In this document: piece after piece, positions 25,413 to 35,968 of the stretch
Layout of the letters: each line of letters opens with the position of its first letter
How positions within the stretch are numbered: position 1 is the stretch's first letter
Source: Allolobophora icterica
Taxonomy: Eukaryota > Annelida > Clitellata > Crassiclitellata > Lumbricidae
Assembly (NCBI GenBank): GCA_963556255.1
Contig: OY744615.1
Span: 14,302,031 to 14,366,030, forward strand
DNA length: 64,000 nucleotides
Direction: 5' to 3'
Notes under the pieces: model-generated
Databases searched by the model: none
Told to the model about the DNA's origin: nothing
Seen by the model: only the letters and a program-made list of their open reading frames with translations
Made by a program: the position numbers and the translations under genes

Positions 25413-26309
25413 AGGGTGAACCGGGCGTTGGCGTGTTAAAGAAAACGCCAGAAATCTAGCCCTCACTGCCGGTCTGTAGTCGGCCTCGCCCTTAGTAAAG
25501 CAGACTGGTTGTTTCATATACTGTAAATAATTTAGATCTTTGTCTTTGAACATACATGTGTTAAAATTTTGCTGTAAAACGATGAATATACTTCGAATCG
25601 ATCGTCATTAAATTTTGTGCGAAAGTAAACAACTTACGCGCATTATTAATGACGTTGGAGAATACCGGCGCCATAAATAGAACCGCGGTGTCGTTACGCG
25701 CATTATTAATGACGTTGGGGAATACCGGCGCCATAAATAGAACCGCTTCGCAATGGAATAGGCGAGCTTGCGCGTGATTGACGGTCGGGTGGGTAGAGTT
25801 TTGGGGCATTTTCACCATGGTAGGGGTGAAAACGGGGGACGCGAACCCCTCCACTGGGTGTCCGAAGCCGAGGCCGACACAGTAGTGTAGGTTTCGAGTG
25901 AAAAGGTGCAAAATTGTAGAAGTTAAGCCCGGTCAAACAGACAGACAGAGGGACACACACACACACACACACACACAGAATTCTCGCTTTATTAATATAG
26001 ATTAACATTAATACTAAAAACATATTGGCATGTCAAACTACGCAGTAGGAAGCTGTCTACTATATATAAATAGCTCATATGTGTTTTGGTAACGGAGTAA
26101 CGGAGTGGACAAACATTTTCGTAGGGCTATTTGCTTTCTGCTAAAAACTTCATAATTTTACATATTAGTGCAAAACCAAATATATATTGGTGAAATAGAA
26201 ATATTAAAGATTTGCTCCAAAAAAAATCAATATAATTTGCAAAAAAAATTTTTTTCCTTCTTCAATTAGTGAATGTGACATGTTACCGGAAAAATGACTC
26301 AGCTGTGAA

Positions 26310-26860
26310 ATCTAGAAAGCATTCGTTACGTTTCTTGTTATTGGGAAAAATTGTATTGCAAAAGATAGCTGTTCCTTGTGGCTAATATCTTTTGTTTCAT
26401 CAACGGCGATAAAAAATAAATAGAATCTTTAACCCCTTCTTTCAGCTGATCCTAACTTCATCTGCCCGTTTTACCAAGATTTCATTTATGGTGTCTTTGC
26501 TAGTGTAGGCCTATCGATTAAGGACTATTAAACTCATCCAGAATATCGCTCATCTAGCAGCAACTTGAAAAAGTGTGAGAAACAACAACGTCCATGAGCG
26601 GAAATTCGATGACAAGCAGTGACCTCTATTAATAGTTACATGCAGCTCAATCTGAAGACAAGAAGGACAGCCGGAAGTAGTTTCTCCATCATGCCAATAA
26701 TTATGACTCTAAACAAGTAAGTAGGTGTAAGTAAGTCTGTGAAAATACCATGAATAAAATAATATCGGATTTCATCATGCATCATGTTTAAGCAAGTAAG
26801 TTTGTCAGAACTTTGAAAACTTAAAACTTTAATAATACCAGATTTCATAATAGATCGGAC
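26310..26860. other. AT-rich right part of the 5.6 kb element, no gene
   Basis: Low GC with a short TAAGTAAGT direct repeat at about 26715-26740 and 26790. Nothing coding is recognised. Confidence 0.35.
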
Positions 26861-27029
26861 TAAAAAAATTTTTGGGAGGGGGGCAACCGGGGGGCCACAA
26901 ACTCATTTGGTGGGGCATTGGCCCCCCGGACCCCCCCCCTGTAGAGCCGCCACTGGGTAGGGCTCAAGACAGCAATGCTGAGAATTTCTTTTAGTTACAT
27001 CATTCAAAACTTGTTTCAGAATTATGATA

Positions 27030-27516
27030 ACAACTAGCTGGTTTACCCGGCGTTGCCCGGGGTTATAAGTTTCAATCCCTGCACCCCCACCACCCACCAC
27101 CCCCACCCCACCCACCCACCCACCACCACCACCACCACCCCCTCCACCACCCCCACCACCTCCACGCCCGGTTTAGTTGAGTGAAAGTTTCAATCCCTCT
27201 AGCGAATCCGTACCTGTAGCACCACCACTGTACTGTAGCTGCTTAACGCGGCGTCGCCATCTGGCGAGTCAAGTAGGTTGAATTTTAGAATTTCTTTCGA
27301 GCTTCAAATGCATGGCGCGGCTAGGTTTTTGGCCCGGGAGACCATGGTAGCGGGGAAAATGGGGGACGCGAAGCCTCACACTGGGTGTATCATGCCCACC
27401 CCGACACAGTAGTGAAGGTTTCGAGTGAAAAGCTCTAAAACTGTCCAAATGCATTCCGGTCACAGATTTGTGACAGACAGACAGACAGACAGAGTTTCTT
27501 CTTTATATATACAGAT
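27030..27516 (+). mobile_element. Retroelement-like copy, short form
   Basis: Begins ACTAGCTGGTTTACCCGG and ends with (CAGA)n and TTTATATATACAGATAA. It shares with 24418-26003 the block around CACTGGGTGT and GACACAGTAGTG. It carries a short CCA/CCACCC run rather than a long tract. Confidence 0.5.
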
Positions 27517-27701
27517 AAACTAAAATATTGCTTTGCTGAACTCACATTTAGCCCAATATTAGTGAATATTTATGCATAGTTTATAGCTTTGGAAAAACTT
27601 TGATAAACACAAATAGCAGGCAAATATAGGCCTACCAGACACCCAAGTCAATTAATTACTTTCTTTGTGCCAATGTCTAATGCACAAGGCATCAACTGAT
27701 G

Positions 27702-28083
27702 CATGGGCGGCGACCTAGGGGGCTCGCAGGGGACATGATCCCCCCACCATCTGACCCCCCAAATTTAGAAGAAAGAATAAAAAAAGCCCAGCAAACGTAA
27801 TTGTGTGTGAGGGTTTTCACAGCCTTTTTTGACCAGACGAGGTAAAAATAAAATGTTTCAGCAGAAGCGTCACCCCGAAAATTATGATAAAGGAAGAAGA
27901 AATCCCTAAGAATAGGTCATCAACTTTTTTCAGAAATTAAATCGCGAAAAAGTCTTAAACTTTCCTTAAAAAAAGGAAGAAGAGAATTTTAAAAGAAAAA
28001 TGAATTCCTAAAAAAGGTCATCAACCAGACCACGGCTGACTTGTCCCCCCTCCCCCACCTCTCAGACAAGATCGCCGCCACTG
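27702..28083. mobile_element. hAT MITE, CATGGGCGGCG family, copy 1
   Basis: Ends CATGGGCGGCGACC / GATCGCCGCCACTG. The exact duplication aactgatg lies at 27694-27701 and 28084-28091. Homologous to 30489-30971. Confidence 0.85.
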
Positions 28084-28362
28084 AACTGATGGCACTTCAA
28101 AACAAAGCCATAATGAGGTCAATATCCAGAAGATCAGGACTGACCACAGTTCAAAACTACACACCTGGCAACTTCAGTTCAGAAGCTTTGTTTAGAGGTC
28201 AAAATATCATTCAGTTACAGTGCTAAAACGATCCCAGCAATCCTAAACCTTTTCAAACCTTCAAGCAACACGTAAACCTAAACCAATTCCAATATAATCC
28301 AACCTAATCTAATCATTTCCATACTGTCAGTCTATGATCTCTTTTAATCCTGGAAGATGAGC

Positions 28363-28578
28363 AGTCCATTAAGCTAGCCCCCAGAAGGCAACCATGGGGC
28401 TATCTTAGGAAGGACTGCTCTTCTGATAACAAACACCAATACCAAATTCTACAGCATCGTTACAGAAACAGATGAGCATCTACAAATCATCCAGGGTCAT
28501 TACACAGATTACACTCAGAAGGCTCGAACCTGCAACCGGTAGGTCACAGGCCAAGAGCGCTACCGACAGGCCACGACG
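28363..28578 (-). mobile_element. SINE family 2-like copy
   Basis: Minus-strand tRNA-like head (GTGGCCTGTCGGTAGCGC, then TTGCAGGTTCGAGCC). The distal end matches the CAGTCCATTAAGCTAGCCCC motif of the family. Confidence 0.6.
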
Positions 28579-28896
28579 TCGATGCCCATATCTAATGTAA
28601 TCTTATGCAATGCAGTGTGAAACCGGACCAACGAATTCTTGTCTGCGATGATCGGTTGGTGCACAAAAACATTACGTGTCAATTCACGGTTGTAACGTTA
28701 GAGTTCTGCGCAGATATGAGCGACCGTAGATGGGTCAATTGCTCGGACAAGGGCGATGTCTCGCCTCTGGTCAACGGAAGACACTGACCCTTGTCAGTCG
28801 TCTGCTTTTTATGGTAAAAGATTCCGTCGTTATTTGACCCTAATTTGCTCAAACAACTGTAATTGCATCTAGCATCCGGTCTGTGAATACCGTTTC

Positions 28897-30488
28897 GCCT
28901 GGGCTGGGCTGGGCTGATCTGGGCTGGGACGGTTTGGGCTGGGCTGGTTGGGTTGGGATAGGTTGGGATGGTTTGGGCTAGATTGGGATGGCTTGGGCTT
29001 AGTTGGGATGGCTTGGGCTTAGTTGGGATGGGTTGGGTTGCGATGGTTTGGGCTGGGTTGGGATTAGATGGGTTGGGATGGTTTGGGATGGGTTGAGCTG
29101 GGTTGGGACGGTTTGCACTTGGTTGGGATGTGCTGGTTGGGTTGGGATGGGATGGGTTGGGATGGTTTGGGCTGGGTTGGGATGGGCTGATCTGGGTTGG
29201 GACGGTTTGGGCTGGGTTGGGACGGTTTGGGCTGGGTTGGGATGGGTTGGTTGGGTTGGGATGGTTTGGGCTGGATTGGGATGGCTTGGGCTTAGTTGGG
29301 ATGGGTTGGGTTGCGATGGTTTGGGCTGGGTTGGGATTAGATTGCTCGTATTAAGGTTAAATGGTTCTCAATCAAATGTCAGGGCCCTAGAATATGGAAT
29401 GCTCTGCCCATTGATCTTACTTTGGTCAGGCCTATTGGCCGTTTTAAAACACTCCTTAGATCCTACTTGGTATATCAGTCTGCCATATTGTAAGTTGAAA
29501 GTGTGTGATTAGATGATAAATTGAGTCCTGATTCCTCTGTTCTGGTGGAAAACTATAACTGGTACTGCAGTAACCTCTTGTCAATCCTAACGAAAATTTG
29601 TGCTTATGTTTGCTGGTATAAATATAAATATAAATATTAGTTTTAGTTTAAGAATATATTACTTTTGATTTTTTCTCATTTGCTGGTGAGATCTGTTAAT
29701 ATGTACTAATTTAAAGTGTAATGCAAGAATGAATTTGTATATCCGTTTCTGCCTGTGAATCTTGGTTGCCCTATTTAGCGGGAAACTATCCCTTTGGGGC
29801 TTCCTTTTAAGACGCCCACGTTATAAAATTTTGACAGTTTCATTTGTACTATTTTGGGTTGTTTTAATAAACGGATTTTTGATTTTGATTTTGATTTTGA
29901 TTTTAGATGGGTTGGGATGGTTTGGGATGGGTTGAGCTGGGTTGGGACGGTTTGCACTTGGTTGGGATGTGCTGGTTGGGTTGGGATGGGATGGGTTGGG
30001 ATGGTTTGGGCTGGGTTGGGATGGGCTGGTTGGGTTGGGCTGGGTTGGATTAGGATGGCTTGGGCTTAGTTGGGATGGGCTGGGTTGGGATGGTTTGGGA
30101 TGAGTTGGGATGAGTTGGGATGGTTTGGGCTGGCTGGGTTTGGGATCGGTTGGATGGGTTGGGCTTAGTTGGGATGGGCTGGGTTGGGATGGTTTGGGCT
30201 GGGTTGAGCTGGGTTGGGCTGGGTTGGGATGGGCTGGTTGGGTTGGGATGGGTTGGGATGGTTTGGGATGGCTTGGGCTTAGTTGGGATGGGCTGGGTTG
30301 GGATGGTTTGGGCTGGGTTGGGATGAGATGGGTTGGGATGGTTTGGCTTGGATAGTTTGGGATGAGTTGAGATGGTTTGGGCAGGTTGGTTTGGGATGGG
30401 TTGGATGGTTTGGGCTTAGTTGGGATGGGATGGGTTGGGATGGTTTGGGATGGGTTGAGCTGGATTGGGAAGGTTTGGGCTGAGCTGG
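28897..30488. repeat. GGGTTGGGATGG minisatellite array
   Basis: G-rich short units (GGGTTGGGATGG, TTTGGGCTGGG) at 28897-29338 and 29906-30488, with a last piece at about 30972-31022 beyond a hAT insertion. A block of more than 100 bases starting near 29063 recurs at 29905, so units are also duplicated at a higher order. Trp/Gly/Leu frames are artefacts. Confidence 0.9.
29339..29905 (+). mobile_element. 5'-truncated LINE 3' end
   Basis: A frame reads KCQGPRIWNALP, then PIGRFKTLLRSYL and a stop. The G-P-x-I/L-W-N-x-L-P block followed by F-K-x-x-L is the usual C-terminus of many LINE ORF2 proteins. A 3' UTR of about 370 bases ends in (GATTTT)n at 29878-29904, as expected of a LINE tail. It lies within the G-rich minisatellite. 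Confidence 0.7.
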
Positions 30489-30971
30489 CATGGGCGGCAA
30501 TCTAGGGGGGTCGAGGGGGACATGACCTTTAAGAGTGGGGAGACACGCCATACATTTCCCCCCCCCCAAATTTGGAAGAAACACCAAAAAAGGGCAAGAA
30601 ATGTAATTGCGCGTGAGGGTTTTCACTGCCGTTTTGACCAGACGAGGTAAAAAAAACTCAATTTTTAGGAGAAGTGTCCCCCCGAAAATTCTGGGAAAGA
30701 AGAAGAAAATAATAATAATAATAATATGAAATTGATTTTGAGACGAATAATTGAAAAGTAAGTCGTAAAAAAGTCAATGACTAAAAAAAGGTCATCAACT
30801 TTTTTGGGAGATGAATTCGTAGAAAAGTCTTCAAGTTTTTGGTTTTTGTGGATGAATTCCTGAAAAGTAAAAAAAAATTTGGGGCGGGAGACATGAATTC
30901 CTGAAAAAATGTCATCGACGAGACCATGGCCGACTTTGTCCCCCACCTCTCAGACAAGATCGCCGCCACTG
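30489..30971. mobile_element. hAT MITE, CATGGGCGGCG family, copy 2
   Basis: Ends CATGGGCGGCAATC / GATCGCCGCCACTG. Flanks tgagctgg (30481-30488) and tgagctga (30972-30979) differ at one base. Inserted in the GGGTTGGG array. Confidence 0.8.
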
Positions 30972-31021
30972 TGAGCTGAGATGGTTTGTGCTGGCTGGGT
31001 TTGGGATGGTTTGGGCTGGGT

Positions 31022-31080
31022 TTGGAGCGCCTCTGGGTAGGCATCTTGAAAGGGCGCCATGTAAATGTCAAATGAATGAA
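31022..31080 (+). mobile_element. Possible LINE 3' tail fragment
   Basis: GAGCGCCTCTGGGTAGGC and a following GGCGCC resemble the 3' stem seen at 39904 and 44848, then an (AATG)n-like tail. Confidence 0.35.
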
Positions 31081-31142
31081 ACAATGAATGAATCTGAATA
31101 AATGAATCTGAATGAATGAAAGAATGTGAAATAGAGGCAGGA

Positions 31143-31362
31143 GCTCATAGAAGAGCAGTCTCTTAAGCTAGCCCTTAGGCAGCCATGCATATGAAGAGTT
31201 AGCGACTTCATTTTCTTGGCCTCAGCATATGAGGATTGGTGGCCAGTCTTCTCCTTCACGGTTAGCATACTCATTATCGGTAAGTCAGGTGGAAGAGAAA
31301 TCTCGAACCAAACATCTCGACTGACAGTCCAGAACGCAAACCATCATCGAGCACCCCTCATA
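31143..31362 (-). mobile_element. SINE family 2 copy
   Basis: Contains CTTAAGCTAGCCCTTAGG, GCGACTTCATTTTCTTGG and GACTGACAGTCCAG, colinear with 17371-17645. Confidence 0.7.
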
Positions 31363-31445
31363 ATGTCTGTATCATGTATGTGTGTATGCATGTATGTATC
31401 TTTACATATGCATGTATGTATGTATGTTTATTTAAGCAAGTATGT

Positions 31446-31605
31446 GGGATACTGCAGTCGATTGGTTAGAGTACTTGCCTTCTAACCTGAAAAGTTCGGG
31501 GTTCAAACGTCCACCGAGATGGTTATGTGTGGGGACCTTGACACAGTCACTCAATGCCATCGATCCATGTTTTGAGATTATATAATGGCACATAATAAAT
31601 GCAAA
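31446..31605 (+). mobile_element. SINE family 1 copy
   Basis: Head CAGTCGATTGGTTAGAGTAC, B-box TCGGGGTTCAAACG and body GGGGACCTTGACACAGTC with an AT-rich tail that runs to the hAT at 31635. Confidence 0.65.
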
Positions 31606-31634
31606 ATAATAATAATTGTAATAATACTAACAAT

Positions 31635-32426
31635 CATAGTTGTTAAAAACGATAGAAACTAAATAAAAAACGGAAAAAAACGTCGTTTTTTTCGAAAAAA
31701 TAAAAAACGGAAAAAACGGGAAAAAACGACAAAAGAAAATAATTTGACTTTCTCGCATCTTGTAGGCCCTACTTCTATTTAAAATTAAAAACCTTCTTTA
31801 CCGAATTTAATCAGCAAATAACACAACTTTATTAGTAAACACTAAATAACATCATTTATTTCTTATAGGTTTGGTCTAATAAGAAATTGATAAATTAAAA
31901 ATATCGAATTTTTTTCAAATTTGAATTGTTAACATATGTCCACATAAGTTCATGCTGACTAAACTGACACAATTAAAAACTAAACTTTGTAGGTATTGAT
32001 TATATAGTGTAAACTTTCTCACAGAAAATACATTTCAATTTAACCAATGCTGAGTTTTTGTCTTTCTCGTGTATCAAAGTAACGTGAATCCATTCCGCAC
32101 CCTTTTCTTTTGGTATTTTAGATAACTTAGAAATAACTTTATAAAATTGTATTTCTGGTACTGTGGTCTTTCATAAAGTATTTATTTCTCAAAATGATGA
32201 CGTAAATAGTGAGGTAAATTAGCTGAATCCTTGAATGTACGGAGACAACGTAAGGGACATCAGACAAAAAATTAAACAGAAACTGAAAAACATTAACAGA
32301 CAGTAAATAAATCAATAAATAAAGTTACATAAAAACGGGAAAAAACGACAAGAAAAATAAAAAACGAAAAAAACGACGTTTTCTGGAAAAAAATAAAAAA
32401 CGAAAAAAACGTTTTTAACATCTATG
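31635..32426 (-). mobile_element. hAT element with CATAG-TGTTAAAAACG ends, copy 2
   Basis: Ends CATAGTTGTTAAAAACG and CGTTTTTAACATCTATG. The exact duplication ctaacaat lies at 31627-31634 and 32427-32434. Nearly identical to 21584-22378 in the opposite orientation, including the BED-finger remnant (its CxxC now Cys-Ile-Phe-Cys). Confidence 0.88.
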
Positions 32427-32444
32427 CTAACAATAATAGGCTAA

Positions 32445-32530
32445 GCCAACTGACATCATTTGGCGTGGCCGCAACAAAACTGGCTTCCTGGTTACAAAGG
32501 AGCCTATTGGACTTGCCAGGTCTGATGGGA
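32445..32530 (+). pseudogene. Retroelement polyprotein fragment, 5' piece
   Basis: Reads KTGFLVTKEPIGLARSDGR. I know the KEPxGLxRSDGKRPDG motif from the C-terminal region of reverse-transcriptase retroelement polyproteins, normally followed closely by a PWxxGKxLxWD block. Here a SINE follows instead, and the WEGGKCLAW block appears at about 35280. Confidence 0.5.
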
Positions 32531-32680
32531 GACTTCATTTTCTTGGCCTCAGCATATAAGGGTTGATGGCCAGTCTTCTCCTTCACGATCAGTGTACTCA
32601 TTATGGGAAAGTCAGCTAGGAATGCAGGTGGAACAGAAACCTCTTGATTGACAGTCAAGAGTGCTTGTGTGACTCTCATC
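32531..32680 (-). mobile_element. SINE family 2 copy, truncated at a hAT insertion
   Basis: GACTTCATTTTCTTGGCCTC and GATTGACAGTCAAGAG match family 2. The head end stops at the ctctcatc target site of the adjacent hAT. Confidence 0.65.
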
Positions 32681-34039
32681 CAGGGTCCGATTTGCCGGGG
32701 GGGTCGGGGGGTTGGACCCCCCTGCTTCTTTTTTTGACCCCCCTGCTTCAAGCCTTTGGCCGACCCCCGAGGGGGTCGGCTTGACCCCCTCAAATTCATT
32801 ACCCTGAGTCCTACACCAAACGACTCCATTATGACCAATCGCAAGCAGTACTGCCTTGTCACCTTTGGGTAATTATTTATTATCCAGTCGGTACCCTAAT
32901 TTTGAAATATCGCGTTAATATTGTTCACAAGTAGCGCTTTAAGCTTGGCATCTTCAGCTGTTGACGGATTAAGTTACTTTTAACTCAAGATGAGGTCGTC
33001 TATTGTGTAGGCAGAGGCAGTGTCAGAGATATTTCGCAGGGCATGACCAAACATACAGCCGACAACAAACGGACCGCAGTTCCTGCACAAGCCAGCCCCT
33101 CAGGCCCCTTCATGCCCGGCGTCCTCGCCTTGGGCACATCGGCTCCAACGCCACGAGCATCCAGTTGCGGGGTAAAGGTCAAGCAGACAGTGGCATTCTG
33201 TCCAGCGTTCGTTGCCGCTTTTGACCTCGATTGACCTAGACTAGAGTGCACATCTATAGCAGAGTGCAGCTATATGCTGTCATTTTTGTGGCATGAACCG
33301 AATTGGAGATCGGCATAAGGGCCACTAATCGGCTCTCAAAACGCGTTAAGTAAAGAAAAAACATCTCAAAATCAGAAAGTACTTGCAAAGTAGTTTTCCT
33401 GTTTTCCTTCAAGCAAAAGCTATTAGTACATCTGCTGTCACCGTGATGGTCAAAATGCAGGCTCATCTGTGCCTATATAAAGTCACTGGTGATGCTGCAG
33501 TTGTTGTCGAACAACCGCCAGTTTAACAACTTTCCCGCTCTGCCGAATCTGACTCTGTTGTGGAACGGCAGAATATGTTCAAACAAGAACACGTCATCAA
33601 AACGTATGTCTCCTACCACTGGATTATGGTGGAACCCCAGAAGCTGTGCACTCTGCTTCAGAGAAGTTTCGGATTGACAATTTTCTGCCCATCGTTGATC
33701 AATTCACAACCGAGTTGACAAGAAGGCTTGCATCATAAGAACTACTCTGCTCAAGGTTTGGTTTTCTATCTAGGCTTGAATCTTGTAGTGATGAAGAAAT
33801 ACACAACTCAGAGAAAACCTTGTAGCAATATACAGCGATGACCTCGATGAAAGCCTTGGCAATGAGCTCATAATATGCAGTGTTCTTATTTTGTCAAAAT
33901 GTGTAAACACGAGACAGGTAGAGCAGGCCTCAACATAAGTCAGGAGCAGTTCATGTACCAATAGGCCTACATGGCAAATGTGTTGAAAGTTCATTTCCAA
34001 ATGTGGAAATTATGTTAAGAATGTACTTGGTTCTCGTGG

Positions 34040-34215
34040 TCACAAACTGTAGTGCTGAATGCTCATTTTCTAAGATGAAGACAATTAAGAACATGCTTCG
34101 CGCATGTATGACACATTAGAGACCTAGCCACCCTGCAGCGTTGAGCATAGAGAGTGATATTCTACGTCAACTGAATTTTAATCAGTTTATTGATGACTTT
34201 GCCAATGGAAAAGTA
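34040..34215 (+). pseudogene. hAT transposase C-terminal dimerisation relic
   Basis: Reads NCSAECSFSKMKTIKNMLR, a stop, then LSIESDILRQLNFNQFIDDF. The SAE(R/C)SFSKxKxIKxxLR block followed by LSIExxxLxxLxFxxxIDxFA is the C-terminal dimerisation region of ZMYM1/TTF-type hAT transposases. The in-frame stop makes it non-functional. Confidence 0.65.
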
Positions 34216-34489
34216 TGCAAAGTCCTATTGGGCCTATTCAAATTTAGATCCAACTGTAGGCTTAACTGAGCTAATTAACTGACTTAAACTGTTTTTAGTT
34301 TTAAGGTCCCACCTATCACTATTTTGAATGTCTTTCTTTGTCTGTATCAACAATTTCTATTAAAAACTGGATAAGAATCTTAAAGCTTATCCTTTTGTTT
34401 TGTACTTGAACCTCTTAATATAGTAGAAGACTATTTATAAGTAAAATGATCTTCCCAATTTATTTTCATATTAAAAAAAACAAAACAAT

Positions 34490-34800
34490 AAGTCACAATT
34501 CCCAGGTTGTGATCGAGTACTCTATACATACAAACAAGGCCAACATATGGGGTCTCATCTCGCAACACTTGAGCAGACTTTGAAGATTCTGCTCATTTCC
34601 TCTGCAGCTTGCGAGCGTGGCTTTAGCCAGATGAACTTGCAACATAGGCCTACAGTGCGCAACCTGCTGGCTGTTGGTCCCATCAGCTACCTGCTGATGA
34701 TCAGCATTAACGGGCCATCTCCAACATCTTGTAATGCCAGGATATAAATTATTTCCTGGCTGAAATCTGGGCGCCATGATGCCTTAGATAAGCCAATTGG
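34490..34800 (+). pseudogene. Second, different hAT transposase C-terminal relic
   Basis: A 66-codon frame from 34547 reads LISSAACERGFSQMN, about 15 residues, then LLMISINGPSPTSCNAR. This is the dimerisation block of another hAT group (KIAA1586-like), distinct from the relic at 34040. Two transposase types in one 2.6 kb element suggest one was captured or inserted. The next codons read FLAEIWAP and then stop, so the end is eroded. Confidence 0.55.
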
Positions 34801-35274
34801 CAAGGCGACTATTGTGCACAAACAAAATAAATATGCACAGCTTTTTTTATAGTGGCTGTACTAGTGTACTTCGTGCACTAGTTCATTGGGTTTGCTAGTA
34901 TTTCCAATGACAGTACTTGGTGCAATGGTTTGATAGCTTTGGTTGTGTACTTGTATTTCATTTTTCAGTGCAATTTAGTCACGTCTAACGCTTCTGTGTA
35001 GGCCTACAATTTGTTGTTCCTATTAGTATATTTCAGCTAAAACTGCGACTGAAAACTCCTTTTAATTTTGAATATAAAATTTTTTCGATGTCATGTTTGC
35101 ATCGTAGTTGACTTGGTCATTGCAGAATCTTGACATATTATGGAAGTTCATTAACCTCATTTACAAAATAATGAGTAAAAAAATTAATTACGGCTTAAAT
35201 TTTTTATTAGGCCTATTTGTATAGATTTCCGACCCCCCTGCTTCTTTTTTGACAAATCGGACCCTGCTCTCATC

Positions 35275-35615
35275 CCATGGGAGGGTGGCAAATGCCTTGC
35301 ATGGTACGCCACTGTTACCGACACTCTGGCAGAATTATACGGCACCAGATCTCAGCTGAAGTTGCGGGTGCTGTTGACGAGATAGCAGCATATAGAAAAA
35401 CATCCGACTACAGAACAGCCATTTAATCATCGTACTGCTTTGCACCCTTGACCTTTGAAACACTAGGTCCAATAAACCAAGATAGCCTTGCATTGATCAA
35501 CCTTCTCGGCAACTGCCTTCCCCGAATATCGGGAGACAACAGAGAGACTACTTATCTCTTTCACCACTCATCTATGGAAATCCAATGCAGTCGCTTTTTG
35601 TAGCACCTTTCACAT
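35275..35615 (+). pseudogene. Retroelement polyprotein C-terminus, 3' piece
   Basis: Reads WEGGKCLAWYATVTDTLAE, then after a shift SAEVAGAVDEIAAYRKTSDY, then FAPLTFETLGPINQD and ISGDNRETTYLF. These blocks, in this order, are the conserved end of a reverse-transcriptase retroelement polyprotein that I recognise by pattern but cannot assign to a clade. Stops and shifts make it a relic. It continues the fragment at 32445-32530 across the SINE and hAT insertions. Confidence 0.6.
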
Positions 35616-35968
35616 AGCACATTCTAAGTGCCTCACAAAAGCACTGCACCTATGATTAGCAAACAGATTAAACAACTGCATTTTAAGACAGAACTATTAA
35701 ATGTATGCTGCACAATGCCAATGTCAGTATTACATAAACGTAATCAGAGACTGTCCCAAGAGGACGGATTTATGTAAGCATTAACTATAGATGTCATATA
35801 TTTATCAGAATAATATTCATAACTTATGCACTTCTGAACTTTGTGAGGAAGGTTTTATCAAATAGCAGTTGTACTGTAATGTATTTTAGAATATAACCTA
35901 ATGCTTCTTATTAAGTAAGTATGTAAGTAAGTAATCTTTTATTAGCACGAGACAAACGCTCATACTTT

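Larger units (their letters stand above)
24418..26003 (+). mobile_element. Retroelement-like copy starting ACTAGCTGG-ACCCGGCGTT
   Basis: The start ACTAGCTGGATTACCCGG and GTTGCCCGGGGTTATAAG, and an end with GACAGACAGAGGGACACAC then TTTATTAATATAGAT, match the shorter copy at 27030-27516. I recall such CCCGGCGTTGCC starts and TATAGAT tails from RTE-like interspersed elements of invertebrates; this is family memory, not proof. The copy holds (CCA)n and a 137-bp tandem array. Confidence 0.5.
23174..26305. mobile_element. Element with CAGCTGAGTCATTTT inverted ends and CCACTCCGTTAC subterminal repeats
   Basis: Ends GCTGAGTCATTTTCCGGTAA (from 23175) and its complement TTACCGGAAAAATGACTCAG (to 26303, one extra A) face each other. 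Copies of CCACTCCGTTAC or variants lie in direct sense at about 23372, 23567, 23758 and 23912 and inverted at about 24123, 24330 and 26088. No clear target duplication or transposase is seen, so the class is unknown. Confidence 0.45.
21355..26955. mobile_element. Composite hAT element, 5601 bp, with nested insertions
   Basis: Inverted ends CAGTGGCGGCTCTA / TAGAGCCGCCACTG with the exact duplication ggtagggc at 21347-21354 and 26956-26963. It contains a 795 bp hAT (21584-22378), a minus-strand transposase-like relic (22607-22972), a further inverted-end element (23174-26305) and inside that a retroelement-like copy with a long (CCA)n (24418-26003). The size is near that of an autonomous element, but much of it is later insertions. 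Confidence 0.8.
32681..35266 (+). mobile_element. hAT element, CAGGGTCCGATTTG family, 2586 bp
   Basis: Ends CAGGGTCCGATTTG / CAAATCGGACCCTG with the exact duplication ctctcatc at 32673-32680 and 35267-35274. It carries G-rich GGGGGGTCGG subterminal DNA and broken transposase segments, including a C-terminal dimerisation block. The related copy at 47154-49229 is in opposite orientation. Confidence 0.87.

Noticed and set aside
28897..30488. Telomere-like repeat
   Set aside because: Units are GGGTTGGGATGG/TTTGGGCTGGG mixtures, not a regular telomeric hexamer, and the array is internal with a LINE and a hAT inserted.
34040..34215. Intact autonomous transposase
   Set aside because: An in-frame stop splits the dimerisation block, and upstream domains are in broken frames.
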